64,000 nucleotides of DNA. It comes from Amycolatopsis iheyensis (lineage in GTDB: Bacteria; Actinomycetota; Actinomycetes; Mycobacteriales; Pseudonocardiaceae). The translations under genes and the position numbers were made by a program. Below, in pieces: positions 17,465 to 26,462 of the stretch (position 1 is the stretch's first letter; every line of letters starts with the position of its first letter). A model generated the notes under the pieces. The model was not told the origin of the DNA. It ran no database searches and saw nothing but the letters and a program-made list of their open reading frames with translations. Location of the stretch: positions 680,785-744,784 of the forward strand of contig NZ_JAMXQV010000002.1 of assembly GCF_024703995.1 (NCBI RefSeq), in the 5' to 3' direction.

Positions 17465-18007
17465 GTGGACACCGTGGCGCTGACCTTCGACGACGGCCCG
17501 TACCCTTCGACCACGCCGGCGCTGCTGGCCGCCCTCGGCGGGGTGCAGGCGACGTTCTTCCTGTGGGGCGAGCACGCGGCCGCGCACCCGGCGCTGGTCC
17601 GGGAGATCGCCGCGGCCGGGCACGTGCTCGGCAACCACAGCTGGACGCACCCGCACCTGACCGGGCTGCCGGCCGCCGCTTGCGACGAGGAGGTCCGGCG
17701 CACGCAGGACCTCCTGGCCGAGCTGACCGGCACGCCCCCGGCGTTGTTCCGGCCGCCCTACGGCGACACGTCCGCCGAAGTCGCCGGGATCGTCGCCGGG
17801 CACGGGCTCACCGAGGTGCTGTGGACCGTCGACACCCGGGACTGGGCGGGCGCCGCCGCGGCCGAGATCGTCGCCGCGGCGGCACGCGCCGAACCGGGCG
17901 GCACCGTGCTCATGCACGAAGGGTGCCCGGCGACCGTGGCGGCGGTCCCGCGCGTGCTCGCGGGGCTCGCCGCTCGCGGCCTGCGTCCCGGCCCGGTCAG
18001 GGGTTGA
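17465..18007 (+). CDS. Polysaccharide deacetylase (NodB/CE4)
   Basis: This 180-residue NodB domain has the catalytic TFDDGP (about 7-12), metal-binding NHSWTHPHLTG and RPPYG motifs. CE4 enzymes remove N- or O-acetyl groups from chitin, peptidoglycan or acetylxylan. GTG 17465 gives no signal peptide, so it is either cytoplasmic or its start is upstream; the assigned start is weak. It ends against the xylanase gene (11-base convergent overlap), so an acetylxylan esterase role in the neighbouring xylan locus is attractive but unproven. Confidence 0.8.
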   Translation: MDTVALTFDDGPYPSTTPALLAALGGVQATFFLWGEHAAAHPALVREIAAAGHVLGNHSWTHPHLTGLPAAACDEEVRRTQDLLAELTGTPPALFRPPYGDTSAEVAGIVAGHGLTEVLWTVDTRDWAGAAAAEIVAAAARAEPGGTVLMHEGCPATVAAVPRVLAGLAARGLRPGPVRG

Positions 18008-19013
18008 TGCGCGTGTACGCCGGTTTCGGCCGGAGGTTCTCGTCGAACAGGCAGGCCGCGCCCTCGCCCGGGAAGACGTCCGGCACCCACGAATGCCGGT
18101 CGGTGAAGCCCCAGGTGGTGAACTCGACGCAGCGGCGGACCGACTGGCAGCCGTCCCACAGCCGGTCGAAGTAGTCCGCCTGGGTGTCGAGCTTCGCCGC
18201 GTCGGGCGGGGTCGGGATGCGGACGTCGGCCTCGGTGACCGCGACGTCGACGCCGAGCTTCGCCAGACGGGCCAGGTTCTCGCGGTACTGGCCCGGGAAG
18301 CCGTACTGGATCGACAGGTGCGCCTGGACGCCGACGCCGCCGATCGGGACGCCTTGCCGCCGCAGCGTCTTCACCAGGTCGTGCACCGCGTCGCTCTTCG
18401 GGTTGACCCCTTCGATGTTGTAGTCGTTGATGTACAGCGTCGCCGCCGGGTCGGCCGCGTGGGCCCAGCGGAACACGTCCGCGACGAAGCCGTCGCCGAG
18501 CTTCTGCCGGAAGACGGTGTCGCGGCGCGTGCCGTCCTCGTTGAACAGCTCGTTGACGACGTCCCAGGCGCGGACCTTTCCCTTGTACCGCTTGACTTCC
18601 GTGGTGATGTGGTCGCGCAGGACGCGGCGCAGCTCGGCGGCGGGCAGCGCGGCCACCCAGTCCGGCAGCTGGGAGTGCCAGACCAGGGTGTGGCCGCGGA
18701 CGGTCTTGTGGTGCGCTTGCGCGTACCGGACGATCGCGTCGGCGCCCGACCAGTCGTACTGGCCGCGGACCGCTTCGACGGTGCCCCACTTCATCTCGTT
18801 CTCGGGTGTCACGTTGTCGAATTCACGGGTGAGCACGGCCCGGTAATCCGGTTCGTCCGCCAGATACGCGGCCGCGACCGCGCTGCCGACGTAACGGTGC
18901 GTGGTGTATTGCAGGGGAACCGACGCGGACGCCGAGGGCGCTTGCGCGACCGTAATGCCGACGGCGGCGAGAACCACCAGGAGTGCGTGTTTTTTCGGAA
19001 TTCTTCGCAGCAT
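17997..19013 (-). CDS. Secreted GH10 endo-1,4-beta-xylanase
   Basis: A 338-residue protein: signal peptide (1-30, ending near ASASA) then a single GH10 catalytic barrel. Acid/base Glu155 lies in WDVVNE, nucleophile Glu261 in VTEADVR; WHSQLPDW is the substrate-binding loop. It cuts the xylan backbone outside the cell. ATG 19013 follows GAGAGGG and is preferred to an upstream ATG at 19058, which would overlie the operator. There is no carbohydrate-binding module. Divergent from a LacI gene, with a CGAAA/TTTCG palindrome in the shared region. Confidence 0.93.
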   Translation of the reverse strand: MLRRIPKKHALLVVLAAVGITVAQAPSASASVPLQYTTHRYVGSAVAAAYLADEPDYRAVLTREFDNVTPENEMKWGTVEAVRGQYDWSGADAIVRYAQAHHKTVRGHTLVWHSQLPDWVAALPAAELRRVLRDHITTEVKRYKGKVRAWDVVNELFNEDGTRRDTVFRQKLGDGFVADVFRWAHAADPAATLYINDYNIEGVNPKSDAVHDLVKTLRRQGVPIGGVGVQAHLSIQYGFPGQYRENLARLAKLGVDVAVTEADVRIPTPPDAAKLDTQADYFDRLWDGCQSVRRCVEFTTWGFTDRHSWVPDVFPGEGAACLFDENLRPKPAYTRINP

Positions 19014-19041
19014 CTCATCCCTCTCGTGACAATGACCTGAC

Positions 19042-19052
19042 CGAAAGTTTCG
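19042..19052. promoter_or_regulatory. CGAAA-N-TTTCG inverted repeat, candidate xylanase operator
   Basis: CGAAAGTTTCG is a perfect 5+1+5 palindrome between the divergent xylanase and LacI genes. Inverted repeats of this form were described in Streptomyces xylanase promoters as sites for repression. It lies 29 bases upstream of the xylanase start codon, so it may overlap its promoter or leader. Confidence 0.65.
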
Positions 19053-19061
19053 AAGCATTTC

Positions 19062-19072
19062 AAACCGGGTTT
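19062..19072. promoter_or_regulatory. Second palindrome, AAACC-G-GGTTT
   Basis: A perfect 5+1+5 palindrome whose centre is 20 bases (about two helix turns) from the first operator centre, in the same xylanase/LacI intergenic region. It could be a second, related operator bound cooperatively on one face of the DNA. Confidence 0.45.
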
Positions 19073-19093
19073 CGATGACCTAGAATCTCCTCC

Positions 19094-20155
19094 ATGACAA
19101 CGACGTCCGAGCATCCCGAGCCCACGCCGTCCCGGGTCACGATCGCCCGGATCGCCGCCGAAACCGGGGTTTCCGTCCCGACCGTTTCGAAGGTGCTGAA
19201 CGGCCGGCCGGATGTCGCCGAAAGCACGCGGGCCCGGGTGGAGGCGGTCATCGGAAAATACGGTTACCGGCGCCGGGCCGACGAACGATCCCGCCGTTCC
19301 CGGCTGCTCGAGCTGATGTTCCACGAACTCGAAAGCACCTGGGCACTGGAAATCATCCGCGGCGTCGAGTGCGTGGCCCGGGAAAACGGGATGGCGGTCG
19401 TGCTGGCGGAATCGTCGGGCCGGCACACCCCCGGCCAGAGCTGGCTGGAGAGCGTGCTCGCCCGGCGGCCGGTCGGGATCGTGTCGGTGTGCTCCGACTT
19501 CACCGGCGGGCAGCTGGCGAAGCTGCGGGCGCGCGACATCCCGCTGGTGATCGTCGACCCGGCGGGCGCGCCCGGCGCGGAGACGCCCTCGATCGGGGCC
19601 ACGAACTGGCAGGGCGGGCTGACCGCCACCCGGCACCTGGTCGAGCTGGGCCACCGGCGGATCGCGATGATCGGCGGACCGGACGGCGTGCTGTGCAGCC
19701 GCGCCCGGATCGACGGCTACCGCACGGCGCTGGAGACGGCGGGCCTGGCGTTCGACCCGGCGCTGGTCCGCCGCGGTGACTTCCACACCCGCTCGGGTTA
19801 CCGGGAGCTGGCCTCACTGCTCACCCTCCCCGACCGCCCGACGGCGGTGTTCGCGGGCAGCGACCTGCAGGCGCTGGGCGTGTACGAGGCCGCGCGCGAC
19901 GCCGGCCTCCGCATCCCGGACGACCTGAGCGTGGTCGGCTTCGACGACCTGCCGATCGCCCGCTGGCTGACCCCGGAGCTCACGACGGTCCGCCAGCCCC
20001 TGCAGGAGATGGCGGCCGCCGGCGCGCGGCTCGCGATCGCGCTGGCCCGCGGTGCGCACCCGGAGAGCCACCGCCTCGAACTGGCGACGAGCCTGGTGGT
20101 CCGCCACAGCACGGCCGCGCCCGCCCACCAGGTCGTCCCGGCCGGCCGGGCCTGA
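19094..20155 (+). CDS. LacI-family regulator of the xylanase
   Basis: This 353-residue repressor has a LacI helix-turn-helix and hinge (about 16-65; IARIAAETGVSVPTVSKVLNG), then a periplasmic-binding-protein-like sugar domain ending in GFDDLPIARWLTPELTTV. It is divergent from the GH10 xylanase with palindromic sites between them, so it is probably an autoregulating repressor released by xylo-oligosaccharides or xylobiose. Streptomyces xylan genes are controlled by LacI proteins of this type. A 101-base gap with GC-rich inverted repeats separates it from the GH115 gene. Confidence 0.85.
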   Translation: MTTTSEHPEPTPSRVTIARIAAETGVSVPTVSKVLNGRPDVAESTRARVEAVIGKYGYRRRADERSRRSRLLELMFHELESTWALEIIRGVECVARENGMAVVLAESSGRHTPGQSWLESVLARRPVGIVSVCSDFTGGQLAKLRARDIPLVIVDPAGAPGAETPSIGATNWQGGLTATRHLVELGHRRIAMIGGPDGVLCSRARIDGYRTALETAGLAFDPALVRRGDFHTRSGYRELASLLTLPDRPTAVFAGSDLQALGVYEAARDAGLRIPDDLSVVGFDDLPIARWLTPELTTVRQPLQEMAAAGARLAIALARGAHPESHRLELATSLVVRHSTAAPAHQVVPAGRA

Positions 20156-20256
20156 CCAGGCGGCTCGGCCTGACCCGGCTGCCCGGCCCGACCGGACGGC
20201 CGAAAATTGTCGGTGCCCACCGGTAGAGTGGAAAACGGGGGGCGCCCCCGGCGGGC

Positions 20257-23229
20257 TCATCCCGGCCACCGCAGGCTTTCCGGCGGCCCCAGGTAGCTCG
20301 GCCGCAGCCCGCCGGTGTCCACCACCAGCTTCCGCACCACCACCGCCGGGTCGATCATCCACACCTTCAGCACGTGCTGGCCCGCCGCGGCGACGTCGTG
20401 GGTCGTCGACGTGAGGTTCACGTTGTCCGAAGTCGTCCGCTCCCACTGGCGGTTCATGGTCATGTCGTCCGCGCCGGTGGCCTTCGTGATGTTCACGACC
20501 TGCGGCGCCGCGTCGTCCAGCGACACCGCGTAGCGCAGCCCGTCGCCCTGCAGCACGTTGCTGCGCGGCAGCAGGTGGGCCCACACCGTCACCGGCCCGG
20601 CGGTGAACAACGTCATCCGGTACTCCAGCCGCGGTCCCGCACCCGCCGCGCGGCTCGACGCGGTGACCGGGAACGGCGTCATCCCCAGGTCCGGGACCGC
20701 CCGCCAGGACACCCCCGCGGCGTCGACGTTCGCGCTGCAGTGCGCGGCCTCCATCGACACGTACCCGCCGGCTTCGACGAACCCGCGCGGCGGCAGCGAA
20801 GGACGGCGCACCACGGCGTCCACCGTCACCGAGCCGCCCGCGCCCGACACCGTGATCGGCACGGTCGTGACGCCCTTCGGCGCCCGCGCCCAGTCGATGC
20901 GCACGGTCATCCGCAGCTCCTCCTCCACCCGGCCGCCGCGCGGCTCGACCAGCACCCACGGCGCGGCGGCGGAGACCTGGCACCGGAACGGCGTCCGCCC
21001 GCGGTTGAAGACGTCGATGTACTGCGGCGGCGCGGTCTGGTACGGGCTGAACTCCGGCAGCACCGGCCGGCCCGCCGCACCCGGCCACGCTTCCGCGGAC
21101 CCGTCGACGGCGACGCCCAGCGCGGCGGCCGAGGGCAGCGAAAGCCGCCGCACCGCCGGGAAGATGACGTCCGGCAGCGCCACGTTGTTCAGCTCCGGCT
21201 GCTGCCACGGCGCGTTCGGGCCGTACCGCGCGACGTCGCCGTAGTCGATGTGCGGCTGGGTCTGGAACCCCTTCCACTTGCCGCCCGCGACGCCGGTGTT
21301 GTACTTCTCTGCCAGCGCCAGGTCGTCGGCGAACCGGGCCTCGGTGACCGCGGCGAGCCCGTTCGCCGACGCACGCCCCTGGGCTGCGTACAGGAGGTTC
21401 GTGAACTCCGCCCGCCGCAACGCATACAGGTTCGCCGACGCCGTGACCTCGTACGACACCAGTTCGAAGAAGGCGTCCCGCTGACCGGCGGGCACCCGCG
21501 CGGAGATCCGTGACGCCCGCGCGGCCAGCTCCTGCCACTCGTCGGTCACCCGGTCTAGCTCGCGGTAGTCGACCAGGCTGAACGGCGAGGCCTGGTCGTC
21601 GTAGGTGATCACCCCGGCCGTGTCGACCGTGATCAGGCGGTTCAGCAGCTCCGGCTTCCGGCGCGACTGCAGCCGTCCGTAGTCGTGCAGGACCGACGCG
21701 ATGTCGGCGGCCAGTGCGGTGCCGAAGTTCGTCGCGGCGAACTCGCGTTCCCACGTGGACAGCCGGGCAGCGGGCCAGGCCGAGGGGTTCCAGGCGTAGT
21801 CGAGGAAGAACTGCAGTGGCAGCTCGTTGCCCTTCAGGTCGCCGACGTTGGCGACCCACAGCCGGTCGTTGCCGTAGGAAACGGCCTGGTTCAGCTGCTC
21901 CCACGTGTTCGCGAGCAGCGCGGTGTCGACCCACTTGTAGTTGCGGCCGCCGCCAACGTAGTCGAAGTGGTAGTACAGCCCGTAGCCACCGGGGTGCGGC
22001 GGCAGTGCGAGATCCGGGTGCTTGCGGATGTTGCCCCAGTTGTCGTCGGTGAACACCACGATGACGTCGTCCGGTGGCCGCAGGCCCTGCGCCCAGTACC
22101 GCTGCACCTCCTTGTACAACGTCCACACCTGCGGGACGTCCGTGCTCAGCTCACGAGCGAGGATCTCCCGTTCGGCGGCGATGATCTCCTGCATCAGCTC
22201 GATGCCGTCGCCGTCGGGGAGGCTGACGTCGCCGTTGCCGCGCATGCCGAGCGTGACGACGCCCTCGAAGCCCTCCCGGGCCATCCGGCGGATGCCCTCG
22301 GTCCAGTACGCCTTGATCGCCTCGCCGTTGCGGCGGAAGCTCCACTCCCCCGTGCCGCCGTAGGGGTCGTGCCCCGGACTCGCGTGCCGGTTCCACTCCT
22401 CGATGCCGCGCATCATCGGCGCCTCGTGCGAGGTGCCCATGACGATGCCGTACTCCTGGGCGGTCGCGTGGTTGAGCGGGTCGTCCTCGGCGAACGCGCG
22501 TCCCCAGACCGCCGGCCAGAGGTAGTTGGCCCGCAAGCGCAGCATGGTCTCGAACACCTTGGCGTAGAACAGCCGGGTGAACCCGCCGGGGTAGCCCGGG
22601 GCGAGGCCCGGTCCGAAGTACTCGGGCGCCCAGGTGCCCAGGGCCGGGTTCTCGTCGTTGATGAAGAACCCGCGGTACTTGACGTGCGGCGTGCCCAGGC
22701 TGAAGCGCTCCCCCGGGATGTGCAGCTCCGAGGTCTTGGCCGGCGGGACGTCGGCCCACCAGTACCACGGCGAAACGCCGATGCGGCGCGAGATCTCGTA
22801 GACGCCGTAGATCACGCCGCGCTGGTCACTGCCGGTGAGCACCAGACGGCCGTCGACGACCTGGCTCAGCGACGTCTCCCACTTCCCGGCGACGTCCCGG
22901 ACGTCCAGCCGGCCGGCGGCGACGAGCGAGTCGACCAGCGGGCTGTGGCCGAGCGTGCCGACCAGCACGACCGGCCCGTGCGCGGGGACCGCGTCGAACG
23001 ACACCGTGGGCCGCACGCCCGTCACGCGCTCGACGTCGGCGGCGAGGTCGCCCACGACCCGCCGCACCCCCGGCCGGTCACCCGAGCTGACGACGATCGT
23101 CGCGGCTTTCCCCCGCGACACCAACGGAAACCCGGTGCCGGCTTCGGCCAGCCCCGGCAGGGCGGCGGAGCCCGCCCCGGCCAGGGCCAGCAACTGCAAG
23201 AAGGCACGACGGTGGACCTCGGACGGCAC
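20257..23229 (-). CDS. GH115 alpha-(4-O-methyl)-glucuronidase, Tat-exported
   Basis: This 990-residue enzyme starts with a twin-arginine signal (HRRAFLQLLALAG, then a hydrophobic segment to about 30). The central region has the GH115 hallmarks VKYRGFFINDENPALGTWA, LRLRANYLWPAVWGRAF and VVFTDDNWGNIRK, and a long C-terminal accessory region (about 700-990). GH115 enzymes remove 4-O-methylglucuronic acid side chains from xylan polymers. GTG 23229 follows AGGAGG. It is the last gene of the importer operon, so uptake and debranching are coexpressed. Confidence 0.9.
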   Translation of the reverse strand: MPSEVHRRAFLQLLALAGAGSAALPGLAEAGTGFPLVSRGKAATIVVSSGDRPGVRRVVGDLAADVERVTGVRPTVSFDAVPAHGPVVLVGTLGHSPLVDSLVAAGRLDVRDVAGKWETSLSQVVDGRLVLTGSDQRGVIYGVYEISRRIGVSPWYWWADVPPAKTSELHIPGERFSLGTPHVKYRGFFINDENPALGTWAPEYFGPGLAPGYPGGFTRLFYAKVFETMLRLRANYLWPAVWGRAFAEDDPLNHATAQEYGIVMGTSHEAPMMRGIEEWNRHASPGHDPYGGTGEWSFRRNGEAIKAYWTEGIRRMAREGFEGVVTLGMRGNGDVSLPDGDGIELMQEIIAAEREILARELSTDVPQVWTLYKEVQRYWAQGLRPPDDVIVVFTDDNWGNIRKHPDLALPPHPGGYGLYYHFDYVGGGRNYKWVDTALLANTWEQLNQAVSYGNDRLWVANVGDLKGNELPLQFFLDYAWNPSAWPAARLSTWEREFAATNFGTALAADIASVLHDYGRLQSRRKPELLNRLITVDTAGVITYDDQASPFSLVDYRELDRVTDEWQELAARASRISARVPAGQRDAFFELVSYEVTASANLYALRRAEFTNLLYAAQGRASANGLAAVTEARFADDLALAEKYNTGVAGGKWKGFQTQPHIDYGDVARYGPNAPWQQPELNNVALPDVIFPAVRRLSLPSAAALGVAVDGSAEAWPGAAGRPVLPEFSPYQTAPPQYIDVFNRGRTPFRCQVSAAAPWVLVEPRGGRVEEELRMTVRIDWARAPKGVTTVPITVSGAGGSVTVDAVVRRPSLPPRGFVEAGGYVSMEAAHCSANVDAAGVSWRAVPDLGMTPFPVTASSRAAGAGPRLEYRMTLFTAGPVTVWAHLLPRSNVLQGDGLRYAVSLDDAAPQVVNITKATGADDMTMNRQWERTTSDNVNLTSTTHDVAAAGQHVLKVWMIDPAVVVRKLVVDTGGLRPSYLGPPESLRWPG

Positions 23230-23244
23230 GGCAGACCTCCTGAG

Positions 23245-24069
23245 TCAGCCCTTCACGGATCCGGTCAGCCCGCCGACGATGCGCCGTTCGGCGAGCACGA
23301 AGAACGCGAGCGCGGGGATCATCGACAACGCGGTGAACGCGAGCACGCGGGCGGTGTCCTGGGAGTACTGGGACTGGAACGACGCGACCCCGAGCGGCAG
23401 CGTGAAGTGCCCGGCGTCGTTGAAGACCAGCAGTGGCAGCAGGTAGGCGTTCCAGCTGGTGACGAAGGCGAGCACGGCCACCGTGGTCAACGCTGGCGTC
23501 GACAGCGGCAGCAGGATGCGCCAGAAGAACCCGAGCCGGCTCGCGCCGTCGAGGACGGCGGCGTCCTCGAGCTCACCCGGGATGGCGTGCATGAACGGGC
23601 GCAGGATCACGATCGTCACCGGCAGCGAGAACGCCGCCTCGGGAATCGCCACGCCCCAGAAGCTTTCGAGCATGCCGAGCTGCCGCAGCCACAGGTACAG
23701 CGGCAACGTCGCCACCGTGAGCGGGAACAGCAGGCCGAGCGTGAACAGCGTGTAGAGCGCTTCCCGGCCCTTGAACCGGTACCGCGACAGCGCGTACCCG
23801 GCCATCGAGCCCAGGCCGACGGCGACCGCGGTCGCGATCACCGCGATCAGCGCGCTGTTGCCGAGGAACGTCCAGAACGCGCTCGAGCCCAGCACCGACG
23901 CGTAGTTGTCCGTGACCCACGGGCCGGGCAGCCCGGCCGGGTCGGAGTTGATCTGCGCGTTGGTGCGGAACCCGCCGAGCACGACGAACAGCAGCGGCAC
24001 GACGGTCACGCCGAGCACGACGATCGCCGCGAGGTACCCCGTCGCCATGCCGAACCGGCGCCCGCGCAT
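23245..24069 (-). CDS. CUT1 sugar ABC transporter permease (MalG-like)
   Basis: This 274-residue integral membrane protein has about six membrane segments and the cytoplasmic EAA motif (ELEDAAVLDGASRLGFFWRILLP). It begins at ATG 24069, overlapping the stop of the partner permease gene by one base. It forms the second half of the membrane channel of the carbohydrate importer; the ATPase subunit is not encoded here. Confidence 0.9.
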   Translation of the reverse strand: MRGRRFGMATGYLAAIVVLGVTVVPLLFVVLGGFRTNAQINSDPAGLPGPWVTDNYASVLGSSAFWTFLGNSALIAVIATAVAVGLGSMAGYALSRYRFKGREALYTLFTLGLLFPLTVATLPLYLWLRQLGMLESFWGVAIPEAAFSLPVTIVILRPFMHAIPGELEDAAVLDGASRLGFFWRILLPLSTPALTTVAVLAFVTSWNAYLLPLLVFNDAGHFTLPLGVASFQSQYSQDTARVLAFTALSMIPALAFFVLAERRIVGGLTGSVKG

Positions 24070-25040
24070 CAGCCCACCATCCTCGTCAGCGCGCCCTCGG
24101 TGTCGCGGCGGAGCGCGAACCGCTGGTACAGCAACGCGAACACGAAGCAGATGACGAAGAGGATCACCGCGACGGCCGAGCCGAAGCCGAACTCGTAGCG
24201 CTTGAACCCGTGGTCGACGAGGTAGGTCGCCATCGTCGTCGACGCGTTCGCCGGCCCGCCCAGCGTCATGATCCACACGATGTCGAACAGCTGGAGCGAG
24301 CCGATCACCGACAGGAAGATCCAGATCCGGATGGTCGGCCCGAGCAGCGGCAGCACGACGTGCCGGGTGGTCTGCCAGGCCGACGCGCCGTCGAGCGCGG
24401 CGGCTTCGCGCAGCTCGGCGGGCACGCCCTGCAACCCGGCGAGCAGCAGGATGATGCCGAAGCCGATGTACTTCCAGGTGATCACCGCGAACAGCGTGTA
24501 GAGCACGATGCCCGGGTCGGCCAGCCACTGGTGGACCAGGCCGCCGAGGCCGACGCCGTGCAGCACCTGGTCGGCGAAGCCCGACGGCTGCAGCATCAGC
24601 ACCCAGATCACCGCGGTGATCGCCTCGGACAGCACGTACGGCGCGAACACCAGGGCCCGCAGCACCGCGCGGCCCCGCAGCTTCCGGTTGAGCAGCATCG
24701 CCAGCCCGATCGACAGCGGCAGCTGCACCACGATCGACAGCCCGGCGATGATCAGGTTGTGCACGATGGCGCCCTGGAACACCGAACCGGAGAAGGCGTC
24801 GGCGTAGTTGTCGAACCCGACGAAGTCGTCGAGCGGGCCGAAGCCGTTCCACTCGAACAGGCTGTAGAACGCGGCGATCCCGATCGGCACCAGGACGAAG
24901 CCGGCGAACAGCAGCAGCGCCGGCCCGAGCAGGAGCGTCAGCTCGAGCCGTTTGCCGAGGCCGGAACGTCTCGCCCGGGGGCGCGACGACGGTGCGGACG
25001 GCCGCGCCGCCGTCCGCACCGGCGTCGTCGCCGTGGTCAC
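24069..25040 (-). CDS. CUT1 sugar ABC transporter permease (MalF-like)
   Basis: This 323-residue permease has a basic, Pro/Ser/Arg-rich cytoplasmic N terminus (to about 30), about six membrane helices and an EAA motif (ELREAAALDGASAWQTTRHVVLP). GTG 25040 overlaps the stop of the binding-protein gene. It pairs with the MalG-like permease. Its place between a solute-binding protein and a GH115 enzyme points to xylo-oligosaccharide or aldouronate uptake. Confidence 0.9.
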   Translation of the reverse strand: MTTATTPVRTAARPSAPSSRPRARRSGLGKRLELTLLLGPALLLFAGFVLVPIGIAAFYSLFEWNGFGPLDDFVGFDNYADAFSGSVFQGAIVHNLIIAGLSIVVQLPLSIGLAMLLNRKLRGRAVLRALVFAPYVLSEAITAVIWVLMLQPSGFADQVLHGVGLGGLVHQWLADPGIVLYTLFAVITWKYIGFGIILLLAGLQGVPAELREAAALDGASAWQTTRHVVLPLLGPTIRIWIFLSVIGSLQLFDIVWIMTLGGPANASTTMATYLVDHGFKRYEFGFGSAVAVILFVICFVFALLYQRFALRRDTEGALTRMVG

Positions 25041-26329
25041 TTGTTGCCCGCCGCGGCCTGGTTGACGGCGGCCACGATGCCTTCGGGGGTGCCCTGACCG
25101 GCGAACATGTTGGCCACCGCGTCGTTCAGCGCGGCGCCGACCGCGGTCGGGAACGCCTTGTCGAAGTACATCTGCAGGTACGGCGCCTTGATCCCGTAGT
25201 CGTAGACCTGCTTGAGCGTGTCGGTCTTCAGCGACTTCGCGGCAACCGCGTTGACCGGCAGGCCGGCGCCCTGCGCGGCGATCTGCGTCTGGATCGGCTC
25301 GGTGTTGAGGTAGGACAGGAAGTCCGCGCACGCCTTCGAGGCCCGGCTGGTGCAGGCGAAGCCGTCACCGCCACCGAGCACCGCCGCCGGGTCGCCCTGC
25401 CCGCCCGCGACCGACGGGAACGGGAACCAGCCGACCTTCGAGTCCAGGTCCTTGTCCTCGGTCAGCGACGACATCGTGCCGGGCTCCCAGTCGCCCTGCA
25501 GCTCCATCGCCGCCTTGCCGTTGGCGACCAGGCCCGCGGAGCTGCCCGCGCCCTGCTGGGCCGGCGTGCCGGCGAACCCGGTCTGGAACGGTTGCGTGGC
25601 CAGGAAGTTCTTGAGGTCCTGCCCGGCCTTCGTCCAGCACGGGTCCTCGAGCTTCACCGCGTTGACGGAGTTCTTGAGCACGTCCGCGGAGCACTCGCGG
25701 ACGGCGAAGTAGTTGAAGTAGAAGGCGTCCGGCCAGCGGTCCTTGCCGCCGACGGCGATCGGCGCGATGCCCTTGGCCTTGAGCTGCGAGACGGCGGCGT
25801 TCAGCTCGTCCATCGTCTTCGGCGGCGTCGTGATCCCGGCTTGGGTGAACAGGTCCTTGCGGTACCAGAAGCCGACGAAGTGCTGTTCGAACGGCACGCC
25901 GTACTGCTTTCCGTCGACCTGCCAGTTCTCGGCGAACTTGCCGGCCGAGGAGATCCACGCCTTGGTCGCGTCGGAGATGTCGGCGACCTTGCCGGAGGTG
26001 ACCTGCGACTTCAGCTCGCCGGCGCCCCAGGACTGGTAGACGTCCGGCGGCTCGGCGCCCTGCAGGGCGAGCGGGACCTTCGTGGTGAAGTCCTCGTTCT
26101 GCAGCGGCTGCGCCTTGATCGTGACGTCGGGGTGCGCCTGGTGGTAGTCGGCGACCACCTTCTCCCAGATCGTCTTCAGCGGGTCGGTGGTGCCGTTGTG
26201 CCACCAGGTGAGGGTGACCGGCCCGCTCGGTTGCGCGGGCGCTTCGGTCCCCCCGCTGCACGCGGAGAGCGCGAGCGGAACGACGGCCGCCAGGGCGGCG
26301 AGAACGGGGATCCGGTGTTTCACAGGCAT
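25037..26329 (-). CDS. Sugar-binding lipoprotein of the xylan importer
   Basis: This 430-residue extracellular solute-binding protein (family 1) has a lipoprotein signal with lipobox LSAC (Cys24). The mature part begins VTLTWWHNGTTDPLKTIWEKV, typical for oligosaccharide binders. It is the first gene of the four-gene operon (binding protein, two permeases, GH115) and is divergent from a LacI gene. By context the ligand is a xylo-oligosaccharide or aldotetraouronic acid; the pocket cannot be read directly. Confidence 0.92.
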   Translation of the reverse strand: MPVKHRIPVLAALAAVVPLALSACSGGTEAPAQPSGPVTLTWWHNGTTDPLKTIWEKVVADYHQAHPDVTIKAQPLQNEDFTTKVPLALQGAEPPDVYQSWGAGELKSQVTSGKVADISDATKAWISSAGKFAENWQVDGKQYGVPFEQHFVGFWYRKDLFTQAGITTPPKTMDELNAAVSQLKAKGIAPIAVGGKDRWPDAFYFNYFAVRECSADVLKNSVNAVKLEDPCWTKAGQDLKNFLATQPFQTGFAGTPAQQGAGSSAGLVANGKAAMELQGDWEPGTMSSLTEDKDLDSKVGWFPFPSVAGGQGDPAAVLGGGDGFACTSRASKACADFLSYLNTEPIQTQIAAQGAGLPVNAVAAKSLKTDTLKQVYDYGIKAPYLQMYFDKAFPTAVGAALNDAVANMFAGQGTPEGIVAAVNQAAAGNK

Positions 26330-26427
26330 CGTGGGTCCACTCCTGACGACTTCGGCCGAGTTGGACGGGGCGTGACAGCGCCCGGGTTGGCGAAGAGTTT
26401 GCTCCCGGGCAAATCGGATGTCAATCG

Positions 26428-26456
26428 TTGTCGATAACGTTTTACAGCGCTAGTCT
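26428..26456 (+). promoter_or_regulatory. Promoter of the second LacI gene with embedded operator
   Basis: TTGTCG (26428-26433) and TAGTCT (26451-26456) are spaced by 17 bases and end six bases before ATG 26463, so the transcript is probably leaderless. Between them TCGATAACGTTTTA contains the central-CG core AACGTT (26436-26441) typical of LacI-family operators, placed to block this promoter and the divergent importer operon. Confidence 0.6.
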
Positions 26457-26462
26457 GAGCCG

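Noticed and set aside
21685..24198. 837-codon open frame on the plus strand opposite the GH115 and permease genes
   Set aside because: Its translation is low-complexity Arg/Asp/Gln/Val-rich with no domain; it is the antisense shadow of three well-supported minus-strand genes.
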